A stretch of 64,000 nucleotides of DNA, from the NCBI GenBank assembly GCA_004764695.1, contig SMSO01000007.1, positions 1,018,001-1,082,000 of the forward strand, read 5' to 3'. The translations under genes and the position numbers were made by a program. Each line of letters opens with the position of its first letter. Position 1 is the stretch's first letter. The stretch is from Schizochytrium sp. TIO01. Lineage: Eukaryota; Sar; Bigyra; Thraustochytrida; Thraustochytriidae. The notes under the pieces are model-generated. The model saw only the letters and a list, made by a program, of their open reading frames with translations. It was not told where the DNA came from and searched no databases. Below, piece after piece: positions 53,923 through 64,000 of this stretch.

Positions 53923-55611
53923 GTACAAAATAAAACAAGCACGGGGCAAGGAATATGGAGAAAATAATATGGTGAGCAGCTTTTGGTTAGGTGGCACACT
54001 TGTCCTCAGTCGGTTTTTAATATGCTGCAGCGGGTTTTATCTGAAACCTGCGATCTAGCGAGCTTGCACTACTAGTAGTAGATACCTCTAGAGGTACAGG
54101 TAACCATATTACTAGTATACTCTTAAAGGTGTGAAGTACACCCGTCCAAGTCTGGATGTTCATATAAAGTATAATGTAGGTACACTAGTAATGGGTCAGT
54201 ATGGAAATCTTTGCATTTGGGATAGCACGCAGCCATCCAAGCTTGGAGTAGTATGTTCTTCAAAATAGAAGTTTATACTATGAATCATGTTCCGCCCGCG
54301 TTCTCGGTTGCTTTCACTGAGAGTACATGTCTGGAATGACATATTATATGCAAGGATGGAAATACCATATACTCAGTTGAAGTCATCTGATGTAATTAAT
54401 TTTTTGACGTGTAATAAAAAACGGGACCTAAATAAAATTCCATCTCGAAAATTGGAAAAACTTGCTGAGCATCAGATTAGCTAAACTGGATTGGAATTGG
54501 TATCTTCTTGAGAAACAGCAGTAATCTCATTCTTGTTGCTGCACAACAACTGAGAGCTAAATAAAATAGCTAACATAGCATTCGTGGTAAATGCCGCAAT
54601 GGGAAACAGAAATTGTATTTTCCAGAGCTTGAAGTAGCAGTTTGAGAAGTATGGATCCAATTCACTGTGGACTACTACCAATTCAGATTAGAAAACGGTC
54701 TCATTAGTTTGAGATGAGTGTAAGTAACATCCAGTCTTGCAGATTGTGATATTTGTAATCACTCATCGAAATCAAAATCATGCATTCTCGTAATTTCCAT
54801 CTTCCAAGACCTAAAGCATGCAAACGCGAAAGCAAGAAGTATAACATAAGTGTATCTTTCCAACACTGTTGCCTTTACGATCTGAATGTTTTATAGAACA
54901 GAATTGTGTCTATGTCATCGATAAAACAGGTCACTAATCCTACGCATGTTCTGAGAATTAAGTATGTCTTTACTCGAGCCTTGACCTAAGCAAAACTATT
55001 CTAAACTCTTAGCGCTACCTATCAAAAGCAGAGAGGCATCTTAATTTCGCCAACCCTTCACAATTGCTTGGGTGGAGGTGGGAACTCATAAAAATAGGTC
55101 ACATTGCCTTTGATAGTCTATCATAAGTAGCGACATGTACTCAGCCATGAAATCGTTGATCTTCACATGTAAAAGGAACATGATATGAAAAATACCAGGT
55201 AGTAGTCCTAATAGCAGCTAACCTAGGCAACTAGTAATAGCAAAGGAGGCACAGAAACGGAGTCAAAACACTTTTGCTAGAGCAGAACAGGCAGTCGACA
55301 AAACACTGAGATAGCAACGAGCCCTATTCCTGTGTCGTCAACCCCTTCTCCCCCCCTTGCATATACTGGTGTATGGACTGGTATACGTCTCCCGTAGAAA
55401 GAAACCCGAGAAGGGCTGATAAATCTGCTGGTTTCGTTAAGCTCCGTTCGCGTCATAGAGGAAAGCAAAACTTGTGCGCGCAGATCAGGGAACAACTACA
55501 GAGAATCCGCCTCCAAAAACGTCTAGGGCAACCTTTTGCACGATAGCAACAGATACAACTGCCTCTATAGCGTACAAACAACAAGAGGAGCTATATCTAA
55601 GACTACTAAAA

Positions 55612-57196
55612 ATGGTCCGCGTAAATTCGCTTGGAGAGGCCCTCGAGGTTATTCATAACAAAAGTGCTGAAGAAGCAGTGTACGTTTTCCCTTTTTTCTT
55701 GTAATTTGGATTTTCGGATAGGGAAAGCTTCCTCTAAAATTATGGTAACAGTCTTCAATTTGTGGAACTTGACGTCGAGGAAATGCAAGAACTTGCATCG
55801 CTTCTTGAAAAGGAAAAATTATTGAAAAGCCTATGGTACGTTCTCTTTCTCGCACGTAGATGTCTCATCTAAGCAAACCAAAGCGGGTTCATTGATTTGT
55901 ATCATCGAGAATAAGCTAACTTTAAATTTATTGGAATATCACATCATAGCCTCTCCCATATCAGTATGGGTCCAGAAGGTGGGCGTGTGCTTGCAAATGC
56001 CCTAAAAGCGAACGCCTCCCTGGAAACACTAAACCGAGTTCCCTTTTGAGGTGTCTCACTACTGTGTGACAGCTAACCAAGTGATAATCAACGTGTATTG
56101 ATATGGTCTTTTTTAGATTATGGAGCAACGATCTCAGCCTGCGCGGCTTATGCGCAGTTGCTGACGTCTTGCGAGTGAATACTTCATTGAAACCCCTGAG
56201 GTAAGCAGAAGGCGATCGTGTATTCAGAGATTCGCATTCCTCAAATTGGCTACTCACTTGCCCTATGAAATATATGCGCTTACTCTACCACTTTCAGCAT
56301 TGCAGATGACCCTGTCTGTGCTGAAAGTGCAGTCGCACTTGCAAATGCATTGCGTGATAATACAACGCTGCAGTCTTTCGCGTAAGTTCAACTCCAGCGT
56401 GAAATGTGCAATAGCCCTTTACTTACTTTTCAAAACAGTGTTTGGAGCAACGAGCTTGGGGCCGAATCAGCAATCAAGATTGCTGAAGTCATACAGTTCA
56501 ATTCAGTCCTGATAGATTTAAAGTAAGTACTTGATGCCCCCTTGTTATTCTACGGATCACTAACAGTAGCCCATGTATGGTCTTTGATGTGTTCATCATG
56601 CAGCCTTTCCCGAGATGAGCCTTGGGCCCAGGGACGCAGAAGTCATTGCAGGAGCTTTTAAACTAGATAGATCTCTGCTCAGCCTTGAGTAAGTTTTATC
56701 GTGAAGGGATTTTGGGTTTTCCACCTGACTAACCCAAGACTAATCTCTATATGTCGCTCTTTATTTACTAGTATATCATGGAACAATATCGGCAACGAAG
56801 GCACCAATGAGCTTGCAAAAGCCTTGGCAGAAAACGCCTCGTTGAAGTCTTTACAAGGCGCATAGATGACTCTATTGAATTTTTGGCATGGGAAAATGCG
56901 CAAACTATTTGCTAACCTATTTATCGTACAATGGAATTACTTCGAGCGGCGGATGTGCTCTTGCACAGGCATTGCGGATTAATACAGGATCAGAAATTTT
57001 GGTGTACGTTTTGAGCAAGCACATATGCATGGTTGAATTCTCCTCATCACTTTGCGTGTCGTTGCTCTGTTTGATTCTACAAGCACTTTGAATAATAAAT
57101 TGCAGAGCTGTAGCCTTTTGCCTTTTGGAGATTGGTTGGGTCAACTTGTGGCAAATATATGGTTCTCTGTATAAAAGTCCGTCGATTTATTGCTAG
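55612..57196 (+). pseudogene. Decayed multi-exon leucine-rich-repeat gene
   Basis: A start exon (55612-55679, MVRVNSLGEALEVI...) is followed by LRR exons of the family's 84-nt, phase-2 type: 55752-55835, 55950-56033, 56117-56200, 56298-56381, 56439-56522, 56604-56688, 56772-56855, 56920-57003, and a possible last exon 57106-57196 ending in TAG. The repeats read like LWSNDLSLRGLCAVADVLR. Damage: the donor after 56033 is CC, not GT; exon 56604-56688 is 85 nt and shifts frame to a stop; the donor after 56855 is AG; exon 56920 has no AG acceptor. No RING or kinase part follows. It looks like a broken paralogue of the flanking LRR genes. Sequencing errors could explain one defect but hardly all four. 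Confidence 0.75.
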
Positions 57197-57927
57197 TAGT
57201 AGATCTGAATATATGGCTTAGGAAAGTGAAGGAGGAAACCACTTTGTGAGGGTATAAATAAGCAGAAGAACCTGGCAGACTCATTACAGCGTCCTACAGT
57301 GGTTGGAATGCAAAAGCTTTTGGTCAGAGCTTGCTACTTATATATGTTCTATTGTGTAATATTACATAGACTAAAACAAAGATTATATCCTATTTCGAAG
57401 TAATGTTCAGCTAGGTGCCTTACCCTACCTCAATTTAAACTAACCTAACTCTACAGCCCGACACTCTTTGCCTCAACATGGTACATTCATCCTAGAACAT
57501 CAAGAACCAAGTCTCATCCTTTTTACTTTCACCTTCGTCGACAGGCTTCACTTCATTACTTCATCTGAGTTCGCCATTTTCTTGTCAGACTACCTATGTA
57601 CACTCTACTACACAAGCTAATATGCAATAACCTGTTAAAGAGTACGTAACGATTTCGGAGAAAGTGTTGTGTCTGTGATACTACACTGGTCCTACGTTTA
57701 ATGAAGTCCTTGTGCAAAATTAGAAAAGCGCAAAACTCCACAACCTTCGTGTCGTAGTGTCCAAAGATTGATGGGAGCGTGTGCGAGGAAGTTGCGTATC
57801 CCAGGCTCTCTGATGGTAGATTGGAGCAGCGATCAGATGCCCGAAAATATAAATTGGTTGCAAGGAGGTGTAAAGAAATGGAAACAAATCGCCAGATTTA
57901 GAGTTGCAGAGATTCGTTTATTTTTAA
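57197..57927. other. Intergenic between the LRR pseudogene and the LRR-kinase gene
   Basis: AT-rich with no recognised gene; convergent 3' flanks. Confidence 0.6.
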
Positions 57928-60900
57928 TTATTCCAATCTAAAATCTGCGCCGACAATATCTGGTGTTAGCAAAGGTGACAATAAGTCTTTCAAAACGAGT
58001 CGAAGATTTCTATCCTGAATTTGTGCATTCCAGTACTCACGCAGACGTTCTGCGCGGAGCAACTGCCACTCCTCACGAACCTGCTCAAATGAATCAGGGT
58101 AAAATATATCCTGCCCAAGTCTTCTTGAACAGGTTCTCACATGAGCATGGCAAACAACTTCATCCTGAGAACTATACCCAAGACACCAAGCGCAGAAGAG
58201 GTGTCCACAAGCATTATTACCACATTTTACAGCGCAGCAACCATCAAATTCGTGTACATAAGCCTTACAGTTCGGACAACATGTGCTCAAGATCTTCTCT
58301 TGAATATGCAGTAAATGCCGCCGTGCGTCACTATTTTGTTCTTCTGCACGTACAACTTCCGCTATGCGCCTTTGGATCTCTTTCTCAGCCCAAACTGCTG
58401 CCTCACTTTCTGCCTTCATCTTCGCAATCAACAAAAGATGAGTCAAGGCAGTTGATGCAAGACGGGTGATTTCTTGACCTGATATTTTCCCACTACATTC
58501 AGGTTTCATGCATGCCATTGTTCCATCAGCATCCACTCTGACGTTAGCAAGTGGTTGTGCCGCCGCTTCTACTGCAGATTCGATACAGCCTCTGCAAAGG
58601 AAGTCCCCCTCCTCGCAGCTCGTGCCCTCAGAAAGCCGATGCTTCTCGAAACATACAAGACATTCCTTGAGAGGGTTTTCAGGAGCTCCAAAAGCTTCAT
58701 GTTGGAGTGCTTGGCGAGCGCTTGGACGTTGACTTGGGTCTGTCGCGGTAAGAGCCTCGATAAGTGTCTGCATTGCAGCAGTCCGTTCAGTGGGATACAA
58801 CTCTTTTAAGCTTATGCCCACAGAGTACATGTCCATTGCTGTTTCAAACCTATGTACAGGCCCATTCTGCAACTCAGGGGCAATGTACCGTGGCGTTGCC
58901 TGAAGTGATGTGTATGTTGCAGTGTAGTTTGCAACCTTGATGCCGTCAAAGTCACCGATCAATGGTGTTATGTTGCTTGTGAGGAAAATGTTTTCTGGTT
59001 TGATGTCACAATGCACAATGCCGTGGGCATGTAAATCCGCCACACCGACAAGCAGGCCCACAGCAAGTCGGTCACGTGCTTCTTTGCCTTCGTTAGGATG
59101 ACTCTCAATCCACTTGGCAAGGTCACCTTGCTCGTAGAAAGGCATGACAATACAACCACGTGGCTCTCCATTAGAGGTATCCACAAAAGCACCAGTGATA
59201 CGTATCACGTGATGAGACTCCACTTTGCCCAGATTGGCAACTTGTTTGTAGAAAGTTTTAGATTGACTTAGATGCCCAAGCTGAAACTCTTTGAGAACCA
59301 TAGTTTTTCCAACGTTGTCAAGAACCTTTTGGACTTTCTTGCCACCTCTAAAGGATAGGGGCTCACCGACACGCTGAAAGTCCGAAACTGTCACATTCGT
59401 CAACCAAAGGTCAGAACATGCTACTTCAAAAACACCCTCTGCAGCTACGTGAAGCTTTTCTAGCCAAGCTCTATCCTGCAACAACTCAGGATAATGTTCC
59501 TGCGCGTGTTGCAGAGTTTCAGCAAGCTTATGACGAAAAACTTTGCTAAGCTCGATAGGGTTGCCTTTAGAGAGATTGCGCTTCTGTTTCTTGATTCGAT
59601 TTCTAAAGAGCTTTCGTTCTTCCTCATCCAAGTCCTCAGCGTCGACATCTTCTCTAGCTCTTTTTAATCTCTCTGTCGCTTTCCTCGACTTGTCAAGTTT
59701 CTGGTATAATTTCTCAACATCTAAGACGGAAGGTTCTTTCAAACCCAGTAATGCATAGTCATACAGTTCAGAGAGCTCTTTGGATGTGCACTTGCTCGCT
59801 TCATTTAACACAGTGTTTTCACAGTATGATTCGAAACGAGCGAATGTTGAACTTATTGCGCAAAGTATCTTAGATAAGTGGGCACTAAGTGTATCTCCTT
59901 GTAGCACTTCAATCTCTTCTTGAAGAGCACGCTCAAGCTCAGATAATTCGGGCCCGAGATTCATGGCCTGCTCAGGTATCCTAAGAGCAACCCATAATCC
60001 ATCACCAAGTTCTAGCTCAGACAATCGAGAGACGACGCATTTTGCAGCTTGTTGGCTTCGTTCGCCAATGTTGTTTGGTCGGCCATCTCCATTTCTCTTG
60101 TATCCTTCGACGCATTGGACAGCCCGAGCAACAAGTTCTTGGCAGTGTTTGAAGTCATCTGTGCTGGTCTCTTCAGTAACCGGTGCAAGGTCGATCTTTA
60201 AATCGTGTACCAAACTTTCAATTCTCATTTTGAAATCGCGGACTACATCCTCATCACTTTCGCAGAGGTTTGCGCGAACCCATGGGTACACGACCTGCAT
60301 AAGTGAACGTAGGCGGTCTCGTTCAGCATTCCGCTTTTCGATGAGACTGGGCAAGTCATTTGCAGAGCTTGCACGAATCTGGCCTTGTAGTGCATCAAGA
60401 CACTGTTTGGAGTTCTTGATGTCAGCGGAGACCTGTCGCAACTTCACTTGGCCAAAGTAGCCCTGGATCGCCGGTCCTACGAATATCTCAAGCAAGGCAA
60501 TCCCAGTCTGCAAGGAATTTCCTCTGACCCCGCCTCGGTCCGCGCGCAAGTCCGAGACTTTCTTGGCAAGCTGCACCACATCAGCGAAACTCACGCTCGC
60601 TCCATCCGGCCGTTCTCTGAGGCGAACAAGAAGACGTAAGTAAACGAGCAAAACGATGGTGAAGCAGCAGCAAAAGCAGAAGCAAAAGTTAGTATCCCCT
60701 ACATCTTAATAACACAATTCGTGAAATGAATGATTACACGATCCCAAACAAAGATTAACCGCATGAACTTACCCGAATCCATCCAAAGTAGCAAGCCCGG
60801 CGTCATTAATGCCATCTTGCTCGTTCTTGGGCTCTGCAGAAGGGTCGTTCTCTCTGCAAACACAGGGATCGGTGTCTGAAGAGGAATCGGCAATGTCGTC

Positions 60901-61675
60901 TCCAGGAGGACATACCGTTTCGAACAATTCTTTAGGGGTTCCAGAAAAATTGTCATAGCTGCATTTTGTAAACGAATGAACGAATGAAAGAGAATAAAAG
61001 CGCTTGTTAGAAAAACGATGAACGCATCTAAAGACGGCCTCGCAAGTCCATGGAGACACGGAGACAACCATAGAAGGCAAGGCTCTGCGCAAGCTGGGAA
61101 TAGCAGCACAGGGAACGGAACTTACTAGATTGCAACAGAAGGACATGCTTTGTGCAGATACTTTGCGACGGCTTTTGCGCCCTCTGAGCCAATGTTGTTA
61201 CTATAAAGACTGTGAGTATAAATAAATCATTTTTGTTCATTCGTTGTCAGGAAAGATAGCTCCAGTCAGTGATTCGGTTGATCCCCTTTTCTTTTCTATT
61301 ACAAAATGTTGCCTCATTAAAATAATCACCTCTCCTTCTGCTGCTGCCTATCTTATTCTATAGATATACTGCGGAATAGATTTCCTTCTTCTCTTTCTAA
61401 AAAAGAAAAGAGTTCTTTGCCTTTCTAAACTACCCAACTACGTAGGTAGTGTACGAGCAGTGCTTTCCTTTTTTTTTTTTCTAAACCCTACTAAAAGACC
61501 AACCACTCAAAAGAAAGTAAGATAGAAAGAAAAAGAGGGACCGTAGTACTACCTATTATATAGCTTTCCGTGGATGATTCCACAAACGTACACCAACGTT
61601 TGAAGGTTATTGCAACCTTCGAGTGCCTTTGCGACGGCCTTTGCGCCCTCATTGCTAATGTTGTTGTCTCCAATA
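57928..61675 (-). CDS. LRR-protein kinase-RING-Rcat fusion protein (5' end unresolved)
   Basis: Exons on the minus strand: 61675-61592 and 61209-61126 (84 nt each, one LRR each: NNISNEGAKAVAKALEG and NNIGSEGAKAVAKYLHK), 60958-60773 (186 nt, acidic, Cys-poor linker), 60616-57928. All joins are GT-AG, phase 2, giving at least 1013 residues. In the last exon, numbered from residue 1 at 60651: helical region (about 12-430, KR-rich near 340); kinase with beta-3 Lys in MVLKEF, HCDIKPENIF (about 546), GDFDG in place of DFG, and RYIAPEL; RING1-like CLVCF...CRGC...MACMKPEC (about 665-715); a helical linker; and Rcat-like CPNC...FDGCCAVKC...CGHLFCAWCL (about 788-825). The C terminus (WQLLRAERLREYWN...PLLTPDIVGADF) matches the gene at 50168. 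Kinase residues look active. The first exon was not found; it may lie beyond the duplicated segment. Confidence 0.78.
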
Positions 61676-62028
61676 CTGTGAGTATAAATAAATCATTTTT
61701 GTTCATTAGTTGTCAGGAAAGACAGCTCCAGTCAGTGATTTGGTTGATTCCCTTTTCTTTTCTATTTCAAAATGTTGCCTCATAGAAAGTAATCACCTCT
61801 TCTTCGGCTGCTGTCTATCTAATTCTATAGAGATACTACTGAATAGATTTCCTGTTGTCCTTCCTTCTTCTCTTTAAAGAAGAAAAAGAAAAGAAAAGTT
61901 CATCTCCTTTCTAAATTACCCAACAACGTAGGTAGTACGAGCAGTGCTTTCGTTTTGATTCTGAACCCTACTAAAACACCGACCACTCAAATGAAAGTAA
62001 GATAGAGAGAAAAAGAGGAACCGTAGTA
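61162..62028. repeat. Tandem duplication (period about 466 bp) of an LRR exon part plus its upstream intron
   Basis: Copy A is 61162-61549 and copy B is 61628-62028. Both begin in an LRR exon (TTTGCGACGGC...GCGCCCTC) and continue through the same intron sequence, with scattered substitutions and small indels. The copies are close enough to align by eye along their whole length. Confidence 0.9.
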
Positions 62029-62544
62029 ATGAAACGTGGTTATGATTACTTAGAGGTATTTGGGGAAATGTCTTAGGTGGTAGTAATTAGTTATTACTAT
62101 GGCTAGGATTGTCTTGTAGAATGTGCTTGATAAATTCAAGTGCTTCTGGTCGCTTTGGTATTTCGGGTCTGCCTGCAGGTTTTGCTTTGCAGACTCCTCT
62201 TGATGCTTGCTTGGTTCCCTTCATTCCCTGGTTGATTCCGGCGCAGTGTTGTACATCACCCATCATGCCATCGTGACACTTTTGTCCTGCTTTCGTCAGA
62301 TAGGTGCTCCTCTTAATCTTGCGAAGTCATGTCGCAGAGATGTGTCTGAATTCCTTCTCAGTAGCCTTCTTAGAACCTTCATCGTCATAGCCAAACTCTA
62401 GCTGACCAAATTTATCTCTTATCACTTCCCTTGAGCATCTTTGACTCACTCGAGATTCTCGCACATGCTTATCTTGAAACAGGTTGTTTAGAATCACCAA
62501 AAAACTCAAGAGACATAGCGTGCGAATACAAAACAAAGTCTTAG
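62029..62544. other. Gap between LRR-kinase-RING/Rcat and Crinkler-like kinase genes
   Basis: The missing 5' exon(s) of the LRR-kinase gene would be expected here but none is clear. A minus-strand frame of about 78 codons (about 62332-62095; contains KPAGRPEIPKRPEALEFIKH) looks protein-like in composition but matches no family I recognise and may be a gene remnant. Confidence 0.4.
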
Positions 62545-63975
62545 TTACTGTTTACGTTCTAGTTCTTTCTGGAGGTAGCTGATTTCCCATTCAGCCCACT
62601 TTGCAAAGTCATCAGGATCCATATCCTCCTTAAATTCAGCCTCACCAAAGCCGATAAACATTGGCTTCTTGCCTTTCTCATGATTGCACATAATATTGCG
62701 CCGATCTATATCGCCATGTAAAATCCCAAGTGAGTGAATCGACTTGAGAGCGGCTACCGCCTCTTCCTTAAACTTATCCGTAAGGTCGTCATCTGTAACG
62801 TGCTCGCCTGCAAAACTTAAACCAAGCCCGTACATGAACCCATCTTCAAACAATCCAAGACCAAGAAACTCTGGTACACACTTGCCTTGAAGCGGAAGCA
62901 AGGAATCGTAAACGATAGCTTCGAACCTGAGATGATCGACCAAATACGATTCCTTGAAAGTATCGAGCAACTTTAGTACAGCATCTACATCACCTTTGGT
63001 TGCATGCGGAATTTTACAGCGGGAGATTGTTCCCGGATCACCTTCCCAACGAAACGAGCCAAGGAACTCTTCGTCTTTCAGTTGGTGCAAAGATGTCCAA
63101 TCAGACCGAGGTGGGATTTTTTTATCTGGAGAGGGGGGAAACCCGTAGAACTCTGTGTCAGGTACTTCGAGACTAAAGACATCATCGTCATCGTTGATGT
63201 CCTGGTTAATTTCCTTGTAAACATCGTTTTCAGCCTTGCAGCGCCTGGGTAGCTGTTCATGTCTACACTCACTAGAGCAGGGCGTAAGGAGCGCCCCTTC
63301 GCTGTTTGTAAATTCTGGTACGCGGTTCTCTTTTGCGATCATAATACCCAGTGCTAGAAGCTGTGCTGCACTTAGACTGTTTCTGTCAATATCCCCCACG
63401 GCATCACATTTAACAGATGGTGTAATTAGCAGATTGCCAGCGCAATCACGAAAGAACAGAGCTGTATCGAAGTAGTTCGAGTAGATACCTACTAGAGATT
63501 TGTTGAACAACATCCAAGTGTACAATTTACGAATCACTGAGAACCTCGAATGACGTTGTGACGTGCAATCGACATCACGACAGTCATGATTGCAGTATTC
63601 ATCAGAAAGATCAACGTGATGGAATTCAGGTCTTTCAAGTGCACCAATGACCCAAGGTTTAAATTGATTCACATAGGGTTCTAAACCAATTGCAAAATCC
63701 ACTGGGCCCCATGTTTCGGTGTAGTCTCCAAAACGGTGGTTTGATGTCTTAGGCACTTGCTCAATTCCTCCGTCTTTAAGAATGTCAAGTACTGCTCCCA
63801 AGAGAAAAGACATATGTGGGATTATTGAAGATGCACCTGCGGTACTTATATCCTTGAGGTACTGTATTGAGGATTCTAGCGAAATCGTGGTTCGGCTTGC
63901 CTGTAAAGTTTCGATGTACCCAGCATCACGACAGTAGTTTAGTAAAGTTTTCATCTCCAATTTACGAACATGCAT
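62545..63975 (-). CDS. Divergent protein kinase-like protein (Crinkler/FunK1-like), possibly a pseudokinase
   Basis: 476 residues from the ATG at 63975. The frame stays open to the window edge, so an earlier start is possible. The N-terminal half (about 1-300) has no recognised domain, though a Cys/His cluster (CNHDCRDVDC, about 135-144) may bind zinc. The C-terminal half is kinase-like: FEAIVYDSLLPLQGKCVPEF is the alpha-C region of the fungal/oomycete FunK1 and Crinkler kinase group, followed by FMYGLGLSF and catalytic loop LGILHGDIDRRNIM with the catalytic Asp. The DFG position reads IGFGEAE, so the Mg-binding Asp is replaced by Gly, and no canonical glycine loop is visible. It may be inactive or bind metal differently. 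In oomycetes and some fungi such domains are secreted effectors; no signal peptide is visible here, though the true start may be missing. Confidence 0.7.
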   Translation of the reverse strand: MHVRKLEMKTLLNYCRDAGYIETLQASRTTISLESSIQYLKDISTAGASSIIPHMSFLLGAVLDILKDGGIEQVPKTSNHRFGDYTETWGPVDFAIGLEPYVNQFKPWVIGALERPEFHHVDLSDEYCNHDCRDVDCTSQRHSRFSVIRKLYTWMLFNKSLVGIYSNYFDTALFFRDCAGNLLITPSVKCDAVGDIDRNSLSAAQLLALGIMIAKENRVPEFTNSEGALLTPCSSECRHEQLPRRCKAENDVYKEINQDINDDDDVFSLEVPDTEFYGFPPSPDKKIPPRSDWTSLHQLKDEEFLGSFRWEGDPGTISRCKIPHATKGDVDAVLKLLDTFKESYLVDHLRFEAIVYDSLLPLQGKCVPEFLGLGLFEDGFMYGLGLSFAGEHVTDDDLTDKFKEEAVAALKSIHSLGILHGDIDRRNIMCNHEKGKKPMFIGFGEAEFKEDMDPDDFAKWAEWEISYLQKELERKQ

Positions 63976-64000
63976 GGGTGACGCATGGTTTTCAGAAGTA

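Larger units (their letters stand above)
52507..55611. other. Intergenic with tandem repeats, 3.1 kb
   Basis: Between the divergent LRR-RING/Rcat gene and the decayed LRR gene. Holds a GAAA array, a three-copy 152-bp tandem repeat and AT-rich stretches (all listed). No coding frame supported. Confidence 0.6.

Overview
This is nuclear DNA from a unicellular eukaryote. The sequence shows eukaryote-only genes (TFIIH helicase XPB, kinesin-1, WAPL-like cohesin factor, NELF-C/D-like, APC15-like), GT-AG introns with CTAAC-like branch sites, and Pol III tRNA genes with T-run terminators. Most housekeeping genes are single uninterrupted frames separated by 0.5-3 kb of AT-rich, microsatellite-prone spacer. 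The lineage cannot be fixed from the sequence alone. An intron-poor protist is certain; a stramenopile (labyrinthulomycete- or oomycete-like) is only a guess, prompted partly by a Crinkler-like kinase.

Layout. 1-274: 5' end of a TauD-family dioxygenase (-). 3.5-6.1 kb: XPB (+). 7.1-8.4 kb: SET-domain protein (-). 10.1-12.4 kb: WAPL-like (+). 13.3-14.0 kb: double-GYF protein (-). 15.5-17.9 kb: kinesin-1 (-). 20.4-22.4 kb: Ser-rich protein with a Byr4/Bfa1-like motif (-). 25.0-28.3 kb: NELF-C/D with an N-terminal WW domain (+). 29.0-29.6 kb: two-exon ZZ/SEC-C protein (-). 30.8-31.4 kb: two-exon APC15-like gene (+). 31.9-32.6 kb: CSKMT/METTL12-like methyltransferase (-). 34.0-35.5 kb: tail-anchored NADH-pyrophosphatase-type Nudix protein (+). 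35.9-36.5 kb: three identical tRNA-Val(UAC) genes (+). 37.8-39.3 kb: iron-sulfur L-serine dehydratase (-). 39.3-47.6 kb: gene-free, microsatellite-rich stretch. 47.6-49.3 kb: cytochrome P450 (+).

The last 14 kb (50-64 kb) is a different kind of region. It holds two related genes ending in the same RING-linker-Rcat (TRIAD-like ubiquitin ligase) module. One is LRR-RING-Rcat; the other is LRR-helical-protein kinase-RING-Rcat. Between them lies a decayed LRR gene, and beyond them a divergent Crinkler/FunK1-like kinase. In all three LRR genes each leucine-rich repeat sits on its own exon of about 84 nt with the same phase, so repeats can be added or lost without breaking the frame. A 466-bp tandem duplication of one LRR exon plus intron shows this in progress. 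The architecture resembles a rapidly evolving receptor/ubiquitin-ligase family, possibly for recognition or defence. That function is inference.

The first 50 kb are mostly conserved transcription, chromatin and cell-cycle genes: XPB and NELF-C/D act on RNA polymerase II, and WAPL and APC15 act on sister-chromatid cohesion and mitotic exit. No operon-like arrangement is visible; neighbours are mostly divergent or convergent.
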